Below are positions 47,160-56,448 of a DNA stretch of 64,000 bases, piece after piece. The notes under the pieces were generated by a model, which made no database searches, was not told where the DNA came from, and saw only the letters and a program-made list of their open reading frames with translations. Source of the DNA: Rhizobium aethiopicum (GTDB taxonomy: Bacteria > Pseudomonadota > Alphaproteobacteria > Rhizobiales > Rhizobiaceae); NCBI RefSeq assembly GCF_014197535.1, contig NZ_JACIFV010000003.1:342091-406090 (forward strand). Direction: 5' to 3'. Both the position numbers and the translations under genes were made by a program. Position 1 is the stretch's first letter. Every line of letters starts with the position of its first letter.

Positions 47160-48398
47160 ATGATCAAGCGTCTATTGGCGGCGACCGGCATCGCTACTTT
47201 GTGCCTGGTGTCGGCTGCATCGGCTGCCGAAAACGTCGAAATGTGGGTCCGGTCGGGGATCGGCGACGCCTTCAAGAAAGTCGTCGAAGCCTATAATTCC
47301 AGTCATGAGAACAAGGTCGTGATGACCGAAGTGCCGTTCTCCGAACTGGTGCAGAAATATGCGACGGCAATTGCCGGCGGACAGGCGCCGGATGCGCTGT
47401 CGATGGACCTCATCTACAATCCAGCCTTTGCGGCGGCCGGGCAGCTGGAAGACCTGACGGACTGGGCGAAGTCGCTGCCCTATTTCAACTCGCTGTCGCC
47501 GTCGCATGTCCGCCTCGGCACCTATCAGGACAAGATCTACGGCCTGCCGCTCTCTGTGGAAACCTCGGTCTTCGCCTGGAACAAGGATCTCTACAAGAAG
47601 GCCGGCCTCGACCCGGAAAAGGCGCCTGATAACTGGGATGAAATCACCGCCAATGCCGAGAAGATCCGGGCTCTCGGTGACGATACTTATGGCTTCTATT
47701 TCTCCGGCGGCGGCTGCGGCGGCTGCATGATCTTCACCTTCACGCCGCTCACCTGGGGTGCCGGCGCCGATATCCTGTCGGCCGACAGCAAGAAAGCGAC
47801 GCTCGATACGCCTCAGATGCGCAAGGCCGTCGACATCTACCGCAACATGGTCAAGAAGGACCTGGTGCCGGCGGGTGCGGCCAGCGACAACGGTACGAAC
47901 TTCCTGACCTTCACCAACGGCAAGATCGGCCAGCAGAGCCTCGGCGCCTTTGCCATCGGCACACTGGTGACCCAGCATCCCGAGATCAATTTCGGCGTGA
48001 CCCTCATTCCCGGCGTCGACGGCAAGCCTTCCTCCTTTGCCGGTGGCGACAATTTCGTCATCACCAAGGGAACGAAGAAGATCGACGCGGTGAAGGAATT
48101 CCTCGAATATATCTATTCGATGGACGGCCAGAAGATCATGGCGAAATATGGCAGCCTGCCGACACGCGGCGATATCGCCGACAAGGTGCTGGAAGGTCTC
48201 GATCCGCGCATGCAGGTCGGCCTGAAGGCGATCAGTGTCGCCAAGACGCCCTATACGCTGCAGTTCAACGACCTGATCAACAGCGCCAACGGTCCGTGGG
48301 CAAGCTTCACCAACGCGGCGATCTTCGGCGACGATGTCGACGGTGCGTTCTCCAGCGCCCAGTCGGAAATGCAGTCGATCATCGATAGCGGCCAATAA
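47160..48398 (+). CDS. Sugar ABC transporter substrate-binding protein
   Basis: A 412-residue periplasmic binding protein (family 1, UgpB/MalE-like). A signal peptide cleaved after LVSAASA precedes ENVEMWVRSGIGDAFKKVVEAY. The ATG at 47160 follows GGGAGGAG. Together with two permeases, a GH127 enzyme and an ATPase it forms one uptake operon; the substrate is probably an oligo- or disaccharide containing beta-L-arabinofuranose, inferred from GH127. Confidence 0.92.
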   Translation: MIKRLLAATGIATLCLVSAASAAENVEMWVRSGIGDAFKKVVEAYNSSHENKVVMTEVPFSELVQKYATAIAGGQAPDALSMDLIYNPAFAAAGQLEDLTDWAKSLPYFNSLSPSHVRLGTYQDKIYGLPLSVETSVFAWNKDLYKKAGLDPEKAPDNWDEITANAEKIRALGDDTYGFYFSGGGCGGCMIFTFTPLTWGAGADILSADSKKATLDTPQMRKAVDIYRNMVKKDLVPAGAASDNGTNFLTFTNGKIGQQSLGAFAIGTLVTQHPEINFGVTLIPGVDGKPSSFAGGDNFVITKGTKKIDAVKEFLEYIYSMDGQKIMAKYGSLPTRGDIADKVLEGLDPRMQVGLKAISVAKTPYTLQFNDLINSANGPWASFTNAAIFGDDVDGAFSSAQSEMQSIIDSGQ

Positions 48399-48471
48399 CT
48401 CTCCCAAGGCCGCGGCCGGGGAGCGGTGGCAGCTTCCCGGCCAACTTCCATAGACAGATGCGGAGCGTTTG

Positions 48472-49389
48472 ATGACCGGTTCCGGTTCAGAGACCCTATT
48501 GCCTCGGCGGAGGCGGCGGCGCAGATCCAACTGGCGCGGCCCTCTCTACATCGCGCCTGCCATGGCGCTGGTCATCGTCTTCTTCGTCATGCCGGTTCTT
48601 TTCACCGGATGGATGAGCCTGCACAACTGGCCGCTGATGGGAGCGTCGCGCTGGATCGGCCTCAACAATTACTACCGCATGGTCAACGACACTCGCTTCA
48701 TGACGGCGCTGAATTTCACCGCCTATTACACCGTGATCGTCACCATCGCGATCTTCGCCGTCGCCTTTCCGCTGGCGATCTTCGTCGAGAAGGAACGGCA
48801 GTTCGTCAGCGCCTACCGGACGATCATCTTCCTGCCTGTCGTGGTCGGCCTTGCCACGGCCTCGCTGCTCTGGGTCTGGCTCGCCAATGTCGATAGCGGC
48901 TTCATCGGCCCCGCCCTGAAAGCGCTCGGTCTTGTGGAAAAGAGCCCCAATCTTCTTGCGACCTTCGACACCGCCTTCCTGACTGTTGTGGTGATGGTCG
49001 TCTGGAAGATCGCCGGCTTCACCATGATCATTCTGCTGACCGGGCTGCAGGCCATTCCGTCCGATCTGACCGAGGCGGCCCGCATCGACGGCGCCGGCCG
49101 CTGGCAGCGTTTCCGGCATCTGACGCTGCCGCTGATGCGCAAGACGATCGCGCTGGCGCTGATCGTCTCGGTCACCGGCTCGATCCTCGCTTTCGACCAG
49201 TTCTACATCATGACGGCGGGTGGACCGCAGAACAAAATGATCTCGGTGGTCTATTACATCTTCAACCAGTCCTTCGTCTCCTTCAATCTCGGATATGGCG
49301 CAGCGCTCTCGATAGCCCTTCTCGCCATCCTGGTCGCCATCAGCATCGTGCAGCTCTGGCTGCTTCGCGTCGGGGAGGAGCGTTCATGA
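48472..49389 (+). CDS. Sugar ABC transporter permease (MalF/UgpA type)
   Basis: A 305-residue inner-membrane permease with six helices. The EAA loop is AIPSDLTEAARIDGAGRWQRFRHLTLPLM near residues 190-220. An Arg-rich N-terminus precedes the first helix. It overlaps the next permease by ATGA (49386-49389). Confidence 0.92.
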   Translation: MTGSGSETLLPRRRRRRRSNWRGPLYIAPAMALVIVFFVMPVLFTGWMSLHNWPLMGASRWIGLNNYYRMVNDTRFMTALNFTAYYTVIVTIAIFAVAFPLAIFVEKERQFVSAYRTIIFLPVVVGLATASLLWVWLANVDSGFIGPALKALGLVEKSPNLLATFDTAFLTVVVMVVWKIAGFTMIILLTGLQAIPSDLTEAARIDGAGRWQRFRHLTLPLMRKTIALALIVSVTGSILAFDQFYIMTAGGPQNKMISVVYYIFNQSFVSFNLGYGAALSIALLAILVAISIVQLWLLRVGEERS

Positions 49390-50249
49390 CGACATCAAGG
49401 CAACGCCGCGCCCGCAAGGCCATCCGCACGAAGTCGGCCTATCATCTGACAGGCATCGCCATTTCGATCTTCTTTCTGGCGCCCTTCGCGATCACGCTGC
49501 TCGCCTCCTTCCGGCCGGGTGCCGAAGCCAGCCTGCCGCCCTTGCCGCCGTGGCCGACATCCGGCGTCAGCTTCGACGCCTATGCGCTACTCGATACGTT
49601 CGGCGCCGGCATCTGGCAGCACATGATCAATTCGCTGCTCGTTTCGGTCGCTACCGTGGTGCTCACCGTCCTCGTCAGCCTGCTCGCCGGCTATGGCTTC
49701 TCGCGTTATCGCTTCCCGATGAAGAATGCACTCTTCGTGCTGATCATCGCCACTTTGATGATCCCGTTCCAGTCGATCCTGACGCCGCTCTTCATCATCC
49801 TGGCAAAACTCGGCCTCAACAATTCACTGCTCGGGCTGACGCTCGTCTATGCGACGCTGCAGCTGCCCTTCTCGGTCTTCATGATGCGCAATGCTTTCGA
49901 TGCCGTGCCGAAGGAAATCGAGGAGGCCGCGCGCATCGACGGCGCGCGCGATCTGAAGCTCCTGGCGCGGGTTCTCCTGCCGCTGTTGTTGCCCGGTGTC
50001 GCGACGGTGGCGATCTTTGCCTTCCTCAATGCCTGGAACGAGTTTCTTGCCGCGCTCGTGCTCCTCTCGAGCAATGAGAAATACACCCTGCCGGTGCTGA
50101 TGACGGCGGTTCGCGCCGGACGGCTCGGCGCCATCAACTGGGGAGCGGTGCAGGCCGGTGTCGTCGTCATGACGATCCCCTGCCTGATCGTCTTCCTGCT
50201 CCTGCAACGCTACTACATGCGCGGGCTGATGGCCGGCGCGGTGAAATGA
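49386..50249 (+). CDS. Sugar ABC transporter permease (MalG/UgpE type)
   Basis: A 287-residue permease with six helices and the EAA loop AVPKEIEEAARIDGARDLKLLARVLLPLLLPG. It pairs with the preceding permease as the transmembrane channel. It is followed by a palindromic repeat and then the GH127 gene. Confidence 0.92.
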   Translation: MTTSRQRRARKAIRTKSAYHLTGIAISIFFLAPFAITLLASFRPGAEASLPPLPPWPTSGVSFDAYALLDTFGAGIWQHMINSLLVSVATVVLTVLVSLLAGYGFSRYRFPMKNALFVLIIATLMIPFQSILTPLFIILAKLGLNNSLLGLTLVYATLQLPFSVFMMRNAFDAVPKEIEEAARIDGARDLKLLARVLLPLLLPGVATVAIFAFLNAWNEFLAALVLLSSNEKYTLPVLMTAVRAGRLGAINWGAVQAGVVVMTIPCLIVFLLLQRYYMRGLMAGAVK

Positions 50250-50254
50250 TCCCA

Positions 50255-50364
50255 AGAACAGGATGATTTTAGGCCGTCGGCCTAAAATCTGAATCCTGTT
50301 CTAAATTAAATAGTTAGAACATGATGTCGTCCGAAAACCGCTCACACTTTCCGGCATCATGCTC
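50255..50364 (+). repeat. Dispersed palindromic rhizobial repeat, copy 2
   Basis: The sequence runs AGAACAGGATGATTTTAGG, palindrome TTTTAGGCCGTCGGCCTAAAA, GAATCCTGTTCTAAATTAAA, TTAGAACATGATGTCGTCCG and ends CGGCATCATGCTC. It matches copy 1 (20345-20454, minus strand) over its whole length. It separates the permease from the GH127 gene within the sugar operon. Confidence 0.88.
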
Positions 50365-50376
50365 AAGGTAGAGCCC

Positions 50377-52299
50377 ATGACCAAATCAAGCAACGACCGC
50401 CAGTTTCGTCCCGTCGCCGTTCCCGATGTCGAGCTCGGCGGCTTCTGGGGCAAATGGCAGGACGCCGTCTGCAATTCCACCGCTGAAACCTTGCTCGACC
50501 GCTGCGTCGAGGCCGGTATGCTGAAGGCGATCGACGTCAGCCAGCCGAGCCCCGGCGTCGTCATTCCGATCCAGCCCTGGGGCGGCACGACGCAGATGTT
50601 CTGGGATTCGGATCTTGGCAAGTCGATCGAGACCATCGCCTATTCGCTTTATCGCCGGCCGAACCCGAAGCTGGAGGCGCGCGCCGATGAGATCATCGAC
50701 ATGTATGAGAAGATGCAGGACAAGGATGGTTATCTGAACGCCTGGTTCCAGCGCGTCGAGCCATCCCGCCGCTGGACCAACCTGCGCGACCATCACGAGC
50801 TCTATTGCGCCGGCCATCTGATGGAAGCCGCGGTCGCCTATTATCAGGCGACCGGCAAGCGAAAGCTGCTCGATATCATGTGCCGCTACGCCGATTACAT
50901 GATCAAGGTTTTCGGCCATGGCGAGGGTCAAATACCAGGCTATTGCGGCCATGAGGAAATCGAGCTGGCGCTGGTCAAGCTTGCCCGCGTGACCGGCGAG
51001 AAGAAATATCTCGACCTCTCGAAATTCTTCATCGACGAACGCGGCACCGAGCCCCACTTTTTCACGGCGGAGGCCGCTCGCGACGGCCGCAGCGCTGCCG
51101 ACTTCCATCAGAAGACCTATGAATATGGACAGGCGCACCTGCCGGTACGCGAACAGACGAAGGTCGTCGGCCATGCCGTGCGCGCCATGTACCTCTATTC
51201 CGGCATGGCCGACATCGCCACCGAATATAAGGACGACAGCCTGACGGCGGCGCTCGAAACGCTCTGGGACGATCTGACCACCAAGCAGATGTACATCACC
51301 GGCGGCATCGGCCCGGCCGCCTCCAACGAAGGCTTCACCGATTATTACGATCTGCCCAACGACACGGCCTATGCGGAAACCTGCGCCTCCGTCGGCCTGG
51401 TCTTCTGGGCAAGCCGCATGCTCGGGCGCGGGCCGGACCGGCGTTACGCCGACATCATGGAGCAGGCGCTCTATAACGGCGCGCTGCCGGGTCTTTCCAC
51501 CGACGGCAAGACCTTCTTCTATGACAATCCGCTGGAAAGTGCGGGCAAGCACCATCGCTGGAAATGGCACCATTGCCCGTGCTGCCCGCCGAACATCGCC
51601 CGTCTGGTGACGTCGATCGGCTCATACATGTATGCGGTTGCCGACGATGAGATCGCCGTGCATCTCTATGGCGAAAGCACCGCCCGGCTGAAGCTTGCCA
51701 ATGGCGCCGAGGTGGCGTTGGAGCAGAGCACCAACTATCCGTGGGACGGCGCCGTTGCCTTCACGGCCAGGCTGACAAAACCGGCTCAGTTTGCACTGTC
51801 GCTGCGCATTCCGGACTGGGCGGAGGGCGCAACCCTCAGCGTCAACGGGACGATGCTCGAGCTCGGCGCCCATGTCCGCGACGGGTATGCCAGGATCGAC
51901 CGCGAATGGGCGGACGGCGATCGCGTCGCCCTCTACCTGCCGCTGGCGCTTCGCCCGCAATATGCAAACCCGAAAGTGCGCCAGGATGCCGGCCGTGTCG
52001 CCTTGATGCGCGGCCCCCTCGTCTATTGTGTGGAAACAACGGACAATGGCAAAGACCTCAACGCCATCGTTCTGCCTCGCGAACTCCCGGCCGCCGAAAC
52101 CGTCCTGCTGAAGGACCTCAATGATGCCGTCGCACTCGATCTCAAGGTTGAGCGTGAGGAAACATCGAATTGGGGCACTTCGCTCTATCGCAAGGCGCCG
52201 GCCGAAAGGCGGGTCGCCACCGCGCGCTTCGTGCCCTATCATCTCTGGGACAACCGCGCGCCCGGAGAGATGCTCGTCTGGGTCCAGGCGGACAAGTAG
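50377..52299 (+). CDS. Beta-L-arabinofuranosidase, GH127 family
   Basis: A 640-residue (alpha/alpha)6-barrel glycoside hydrolase. The Zn-Cys active site of the family is visible: E334 and C336 (AETCAS) and C402-C403 (HCPCCPPN), equivalent to E338, C340, C417 and C418 of HypBA1, with one of the paired Cys as nucleophile. No signal peptide is seen, so it acts in the cytoplasm on sugars brought in by the neighbouring transporter. The ATG at 50377 is chosen; the in-frame ATG at 50359 lies in the repeat. Confidence 0.93.
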   Translation: MTKSSNDRQFRPVAVPDVELGGFWGKWQDAVCNSTAETLLDRCVEAGMLKAIDVSQPSPGVVIPIQPWGGTTQMFWDSDLGKSIETIAYSLYRRPNPKLEARADEIIDMYEKMQDKDGYLNAWFQRVEPSRRWTNLRDHHELYCAGHLMEAAVAYYQATGKRKLLDIMCRYADYMIKVFGHGEGQIPGYCGHEEIELALVKLARVTGEKKYLDLSKFFIDERGTEPHFFTAEAARDGRSAADFHQKTYEYGQAHLPVREQTKVVGHAVRAMYLYSGMADIATEYKDDSLTAALETLWDDLTTKQMYITGGIGPAASNEGFTDYYDLPNDTAYAETCASVGLVFWASRMLGRGPDRRYADIMEQALYNGALPGLSTDGKTFFYDNPLESAGKHHRWKWHHCPCCPPNIARLVTSIGSYMYAVADDEIAVHLYGESTARLKLANGAEVALEQSTNYPWDGAVAFTARLTKPAQFALSLRIPDWAEGATLSVNGTMLELGAHVRDGYARIDREWADGDRVALYLPLALRPQYANPKVRQDAGRVALMRGPLVYCVETTDNGKDLNAIVLPRELPAAETVLLKDLNDAVALDLKVEREETSNWGTSLYRKAPAERRVATARFVPYHLWDNRAPGEMLVWVQADK

Positions 52300-52310
52300 G
52301 TCGTTTGGGG

Positions 52311-53396
52311 ATGACGAACGGTATGGGTAACAAGAGCGTCGTCCTTCAGGACGTGCGAAAAAGCTATGGCAATCTGCCGGTGGTCCACGGCATCGACCTG
52401 ACGATCGAGGAGGGCGATTTCGTCGTCTTCGTCGGTCCGTCCGGCTGCGGAAAATCGACGCTGCTTCGCATGATCGCGGGTCTTGAGGACGTGACCGATG
52501 GGGAGATCGAGATCAAGGGACGTGTTGTCACCGACCTCGATCCATCCGAGCGCGGCATCGCCATGGTCTTCCAATCCTACGCGCTCTATCCGCATATGAG
52601 CGTGCGCGACAACCTGGCCTTCGGACTGAAGATGGCGCGTACGAATGCCGCCGAGATCGAGACGCGCGTCAAGGCAGCCTCCGCGATCCTGAAGATCGAC
52701 CATCTGCTCGACCGGCGGCCCGGCCAGCTTTCCGGCGGCCAGCGCCAGCGTGTGGCGATCGGGCGAGCGATCGTGCGCGAGCCCGATGTTTTCCTGTTCG
52801 ACGAACCGCTGTCCAATCTCGATGCGGAACTGCGCGTTTCCATGCGCATCGAGATCGCCCGCCTTCATCGCGAGCTCGGCAACACGATGATCTATGTCAC
52901 GCATGATCAGACCGAGGCGATGACGCTCGCCGACAAGATCGTCGTGTTGCGCGACGGCCGCGTCGAGCAGGCCGGGACACCGCGGGAAATCTACGAGAAT
53001 CCTTCGAATACATTCGTGGCGGGCTTCATCGGCTCGCCGAGGATGAATCTCCTGAATGCCCGATGGAGCGAAGACGGCCTGGTCGACGTTGCCGGCGGGC
53101 GCGTCGAAAGTGGCCTGCTGCCGAAAGACAGGCCGGCCGGTGCGGCCGTGACGCTCGGTCTGCGGCCGGAGCATCTGAAAGTGGCGCCCGAGCTGACTGG
53201 CGGCCTTACGGCAAGGGTCGATTTTTCCGAGTATCTCGGCGGAACGCAGTATCTCTACTGCCAGCTCTGCGATGGCCAGTCGCTCACCGTCGAGCACCGG
53301 TCGCCGACCAGCATTGCGGCCGGCGAAGAGGTCAGCCTGCAGTTCGAGCCGTCGAATTGCCGATTGTTCGATGAGGGCGGCAATCGGCTGCGATAG
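52311..53396 (+). CDS. Sugar ABC transporter ATP-binding protein (MalK/UgpC type)
   Basis: A 361-residue ATPase. Walker A GPSGCGKST is at residues 42-50, the signature LSGGQRQR near 142, Walker B FLFDEPLSNLD near 161, and a C-terminal TOBE-type domain carrying GLRPEHLKV. It energises the two permeases upstream. An alternative ATG at 52323 has no better site. Its stop codon (TAG, 53394-53396) is the first part of a palindromic repeat. Confidence 0.94.
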   Translation: MTNGMGNKSVVLQDVRKSYGNLPVVHGIDLTIEEGDFVVFVGPSGCGKSTLLRMIAGLEDVTDGEIEIKGRVVTDLDPSERGIAMVFQSYALYPHMSVRDNLAFGLKMARTNAAEIETRVKAASAILKIDHLLDRRPGQLSGGQRQRVAIGRAIVREPDVFLFDEPLSNLDAELRVSMRIEIARLHRELGNTMIYVTHDQTEAMTLADKIVVLRDGRVEQAGTPREIYENPSNTFVAGFIGSPRMNLLNARWSEDGLVDVAGGRVESGLLPKDRPAGAAVTLGLRPEHLKVAPELTGGLTARVDFSEYLGGTQYLYCQLCDGQSLTVEHRSPTSIAAGEEVSLQFEPSNCRLFDEGGNRLR

Positions 53397-53524
53397 AGCG
53401 GTTCAGGTTTTCACGGAAGTGCTGAACCGCTCTAACTTTTTGGATTTACGCAATTCCCGGCAAAAGCGCTTTGCGCTTTGCCTGGGAAAACCGCTTCGCA
53501 CTTTTCCTGGAATTGCTCTGCAGC
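53394..53524 (+). repeat. Palindromic intergenic repeat between the sugar operon and dxr
   Basis: A perfect 13-bp inverted repeat, TAGAGCGGTTCAG (53394-53406) and CTGAACCGCTCTA (53422-53434), is followed by a second imperfect palindrome around GCAATTCCCGGCAAAAGCGC ... CCTGGAATTGC (53450-53520). Its composition and arrangement are typical of dispersed rhizobial repeats. It could also act as a transcription barrier between the convergent operons. Confidence 0.7.
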
Positions 53525-53535
53525 CGCCCGAGCCC

Positions 53536-54726
53536 TCACCCGACGAGATCGAGTTTCATCAGCTTTGCCGCCCGTTGCCGGGCTTGCCTGTCGGCGTTGA
53601 AAACGTCGTCCATGCCGGCAGCCGGCGGCAGGCCGGCCAGTTCGTCCATGACCCTCTCGGTGACCTCGGCCATGGCGAGGAAGGACAGGCGCCCTTCGAT
53701 GAAGGCTTCGAGCGCTACTTCCTTGGCGCCGTTCAGCACCGCGCCCTGAACGCCGCCGCGCGTCATCGCAAGGCGCGCCAGCCGCAAGGCGGGGAACCGC
53801 ACCTCATCCGGCGCCTCGAAATCGAGCCGCGCGAGTCTGGCGAAATCCAGCCGCTCGACCGGCAAGTTCGGCCGGCGCGGGAAGGACAGCGCGTAACCGA
53901 TGGCGGTGCGCATGTCAGGCGCGCCGAGCTGCGCCAGCACCGAACCGTCGGTATAACCGACCATGGAATGGATGATCGACTGCGGATGGAAAATCACCTC
54001 GATCTGTTCGGGCCTCAGCCCGAAAAGGTGGCGGGCTTCGATCATCTCCAGCGCCTTGTTGAACATCGAGGCGCTGTCGATCGAGATCTTCAAGCCCATC
54101 GACCAGTTCGGATGGGCGCGCGCGGTTTCCACCGTCACATCGGCCATCTCCTTCAACGAAGCGGTACGGAAAGGGCCGCCCGAGGCGGTCAGGATGACAC
54201 GCTCGACGGCATGGCGCTGGTTTTCTTCCAGCACCTGGAAAATCGCATTGTGCTCGCTGTCGACGGGAAGCAGTTTTCCGCCGCCGGCGCGGATCGCAGC
54301 GATGAAGAGATCGCCGGCCGAGACCAGACATTCCTTGTTGGCAAGGGCGATATCGGCGCCACGGCGTGCAGCGGCAAGCGTCGGCGCCAGACCCGCAGTG
54401 CCGACGATTGCCGCCATCGCCCAGTCGGCATCGCGGTCGGCCGCTTCCATCAGGCCGGATTTTCCCGACGCGACCGCGATGCCGCTGCCGAAAAGTTCGC
54501 TCTTCAGCGCTTCATAATGCCGGTCGTTTGCCGTCACTGCCAGCCGCGCACCGAAGGATCTGGCCTGCCGGGCGAGCAGCTCGACATTGCCGTTGCCTGT
54601 CAGAACGGAAATTTCGAAGTTCTCCCGCCCGCCCAGATGTTCGACAACATTGAGGGTATTGCGGCCGATCGACCCGGTTGAGCCGAAGATGCTGAGGCGC
54701 CGCGGCGCGGTTTTGCCGGTCATCAT
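53536..54726 (-). CDS. dxr: 1-Deoxy-D-xylulose-5-phosphate reductoisomerase
   Basis: A 396-residue NADPH-dependent enzyme of the MEP isoprenoid pathway producing MEP. The NADPH motif GSTGSIGRNTL is near residues 15-25. The metal site is DSEHNAIFQ and the substrate loops include LTASGGPFR and MGLKISIDSASMFNKALE. Standard length. It is convergent with the sugar operon. Confidence 0.96.
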   Translation of the reverse strand: MMTGKTAPRRLSIFGSTGSIGRNTLNVVEHLGGRENFEISVLTGNGNVELLARQARSFGARLAVTANDRHYEALKSELFGSGIAVASGKSGLMEAADRDADWAMAAIVGTAGLAPTLAAARRGADIALANKECLVSAGDLFIAAIRAGGGKLLPVDSEHNAIFQVLEENQRHAVERVILTASGGPFRTASLKEMADVTVETARAHPNWSMGLKISIDSASMFNKALEMIEARHLFGLRPEQIEVIFHPQSIIHSMVGYTDGSVLAQLGAPDMRTAIGYALSFPRRPNLPVERLDFARLARLDFEAPDEVRFPALRLARLAMTRGGVQGAVLNGAKEVALEAFIEGRLSFLAMAEVTERVMDELAGLPPAAGMDDVFNADRQARQRAAKLMKLDLVG

Positions 54727-55103
54727 TTGGAATTTCGCGAAAATGTCTCTCGTAGGCTCAGGCTCTACTAGGGTTTGGAGGGTGCGGCAAGTGTGCGGTG
54801 CAGCAGATATCAGCCCTTCGGGGGTTTACAGAGCGGCGGTGGGATGTGATCCTTATGACATTCCCGAAGGGATGTGATTCCCATGCGGCCTGTCTTGGGC
54901 GCATGGGCTATCGGGGCGCTGCGGCGGCCATTGAAAAACGGGCACTTGGCTGCCCTCGGCTTTTTCGGCCAACATTAAATCGAGGATGACATCGGGATGA
55001 ACGGCTTGGCCGTGCTGCCCGTTCGCGTTCGCTGCGAGCACTTTGGTGCGGTATCGTGCCGTTCGATGAGCCGGCACGTGTCAGGTCAAAACGATCGGAT
55101 CAC
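54727..55103. other. Intergenic region between dxr and a divergent secreted-protein gene
   Basis: 377 bases. No coding frame has support. A near-duplicate phrase (GGGATGTGATCC near 54840 and GGGATGTGATTCC near 54870) is present. Promoters for the two divergent genes should lie here, but no clear consensus was identified. Confidence 0.4.
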
Positions 55104-55754
55104 ATGACGACATTCAGAATAGCCATCCTTCTTTTCGCCATCCTGCCTCCGCTGAGCGCGGCTGCGAAGGCGGACGACCTGCTGATCTGGTCGCCTGCCA
55201 AGGTCTCGGATCGGTCGTACAAGGCGACGATGGGTTTTCGTCTGCCGGCCGAATGGGAGACGAGCGCCGGCGCCGACCTCGCATTGGCAGCAACAAAAGC
55301 CGGTGCGCCGCTGCCAGATTCCGAACAGGCCATGCTCTGGGGCAGGATCAGCAAGACGACCGTTACGCCGGCGGGTCAATCGCAGCGGGGCGCCAGGGTC
55401 AGCGTCGATACGCTGCGCGGCAGCGGCGCTCTGACGCTCAGCCGCTCGCGCAGCTGGATCCTGTCGGACTCGCTCGACATGCAATCGAGCCGCTCCCTCA
55501 GCGTCCGTTACGACCCGGTCGATGCCAGGGAGACTTCGGTAACGGCATCGCAGGCGCTGAAGCTGATCTATCCCTGGACCGGAACCTCGCTTTCGGCCGG
55601 CGCAGGCGTCAGCAATGCCAGCGGCGACTTCTCGAGCACGGTGGCGGTCAACCAGGCGATCCTGCCGAATCTCAACCTCGATGCCTCGGTCAGCAATCCG
55701 TTCTCGCCCGATGAGGCCGGCAGCGTCAATCTCCGCTATCGCGTCAGCTGGTAA
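55104..55754 (+). CDS. Secreted hypothetical protein, possibly beta-rich
   Basis: A 216-residue protein with a signal peptide (about residues 1-23, ending SAAAKA). The rest alternates hydrophobic and polar residues (VSVDTLRGSGALTLSRSRSW, LNLDASVSNPFSPDEAGSV) and ends VNLRYRVSW with a terminal aromatic, a pattern typical of outer-membrane beta strands. The family is not recognised. The ATG at 55104 is chosen because it opens the signal peptide. Confidence 0.72.
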   Translation: MTTFRIAILLFAILPPLSAAAKADDLLIWSPAKVSDRSYKATMGFRLPAEWETSAGADLALAATKAGAPLPDSEQAMLWGRISKTTVTPAGQSQRGARVSVDTLRGSGALTLSRSRSWILSDSLDMQSSRSLSVRYDPVDARETSVTASQALKLIYPWTGTSLSAGAGVSNASGDFSSTVAVNQAILPNLNLDASVSNPFSPDEAGSVNLRYRVSW

Positions 55755-55814
55755 CGCAGGAAACCAAACGGGGCCGATGGCGTTTCTTCTTCAGATCTTT
55801 CGGAGGAACGGAAT

Positions 55815-56105
55815 ATGGTTTTCAAAGAGCCGACATTTCACGGACTTGCGCCCGAAATGGAAGCGGAGATCGCCAATCGCGCATCTCTCGAGGCCGCCGT
55901 CGCCAATGCATTGGCAATCGCCGGCGGCATCGATGCCTCGGATGTGGAAGTGACGATGGAGGAAGGTCAGGTCGTATTGACAGGCACGGTCGGTACGGTC
56001 GGGGAGATCGAACGGGCAACCGCTGTCGCCAGGGCGGTCGAAGGCGTCAATGCGGTGCAGAACCGAATCCTGCTCAGCGGGTCTGCCGTCGGCAGCCCGC
56101 ATTGA
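55815..56105 (+). CDS. BON-domain protein
   Basis: A 96-residue protein containing one BON domain: helix (SLEAAVANALAIAGGIDASDVEVTMEEG), strand VVLTGTVGT and helix/strand EIERATAVARAVEGVNAVQNRI. BON domains bind phospholipid or membranes. No signal peptide is seen. The start follows GGAGGAACGGAAT. It lies 60 bases after the secreted-protein gene. Confidence 0.9.
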   Translation: MVFKEPTFHGLAPEMEAEIANRASLEAAVANALAIAGGIDASDVEVTMEEGQVVLTGTVGTVGEIERATAVARAVEGVNAVQNRILLSGSAVGSPH

Positions 56106-56134
56106 TATTATCGAAACCTGTCTCGCTTGCGAGC

Positions 56135-56157
56135 GCGCCGGCCTTGCCGGCGCCTTT
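56135..56157 (+). terminator. Possible terminator after the BON gene
   Basis: GCGCCGGC (56135-56142) pairs with GCCGGCGC (56146-56153) with a 3-base loop, followed by only three T. Weak T-run, so only a candidate. Confidence 0.4.
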
Positions 56158-56175
56158 ACGCCGGCGCTTGGCCGA

Positions 56176-56328
56176 TCAACCGGCGAAGCGCTCGACGAGG
56201 AAGGATGAACCGGCCGGTCGATCGGTCTTCGCTGTGGCCACCGGCCCCTGCGGCTGATAGGCGATGGCGAGCAGCAGAGCGCTGACGGCGACATAGGCGA
56301 TTGCCAAAAGAGTCATCTTGATACGCAT
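56176..56328 (-). CDS. Small single-span membrane protein
   Basis: A 50-residue protein with one hydrophobic segment (MTLLAIAYVAVSALLLAIAY, residues 5-24) and a polar C-terminal tail. The start at 56328 follows GGGAGAA. Signal-anchored envelope protein of unknown function; coding is inferred from the good ribosome-binding site and the clean membrane segment. Confidence 0.55.
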   Translation of the reverse strand: MRIKMTLLAIAYVAVSALLLAIAYQPQGPVATAKTDRPAGSSFLVERFAG

Positions 56329-56396
56329 GATGCGTTCTCCCGTTTTCGCGATAAACGCGGCCGATGTCGCGAAGTTCCTCATGGCGAAATCAGAGG

Positions 56397-56431
56397 AAAA
56401 GCCCGACCAGGGGAGGAGCGGCCGGGCTTTT
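56397..56431 (-). terminator. Terminator of the small secreted protein gene
   Basis: AAAAGCCCG (56397-56405) pairs with CGGGCTTTT (56423-56431), with a 17-base loop that may pair further. On the minus strand it ends in TTTT. It lies just past the 56449 stop. Confidence 0.6.
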
Positions 56432-56448
56432 CGTGCCTAGACACTGCC

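Noticed and set aside
50255..50364. Palindrome before GH127 considered as an operator or riboswitch for the sugar operon
   Set aside because: The same element occurs at 20345-20454 in an unrelated operon, so it is a dispersed repeat.
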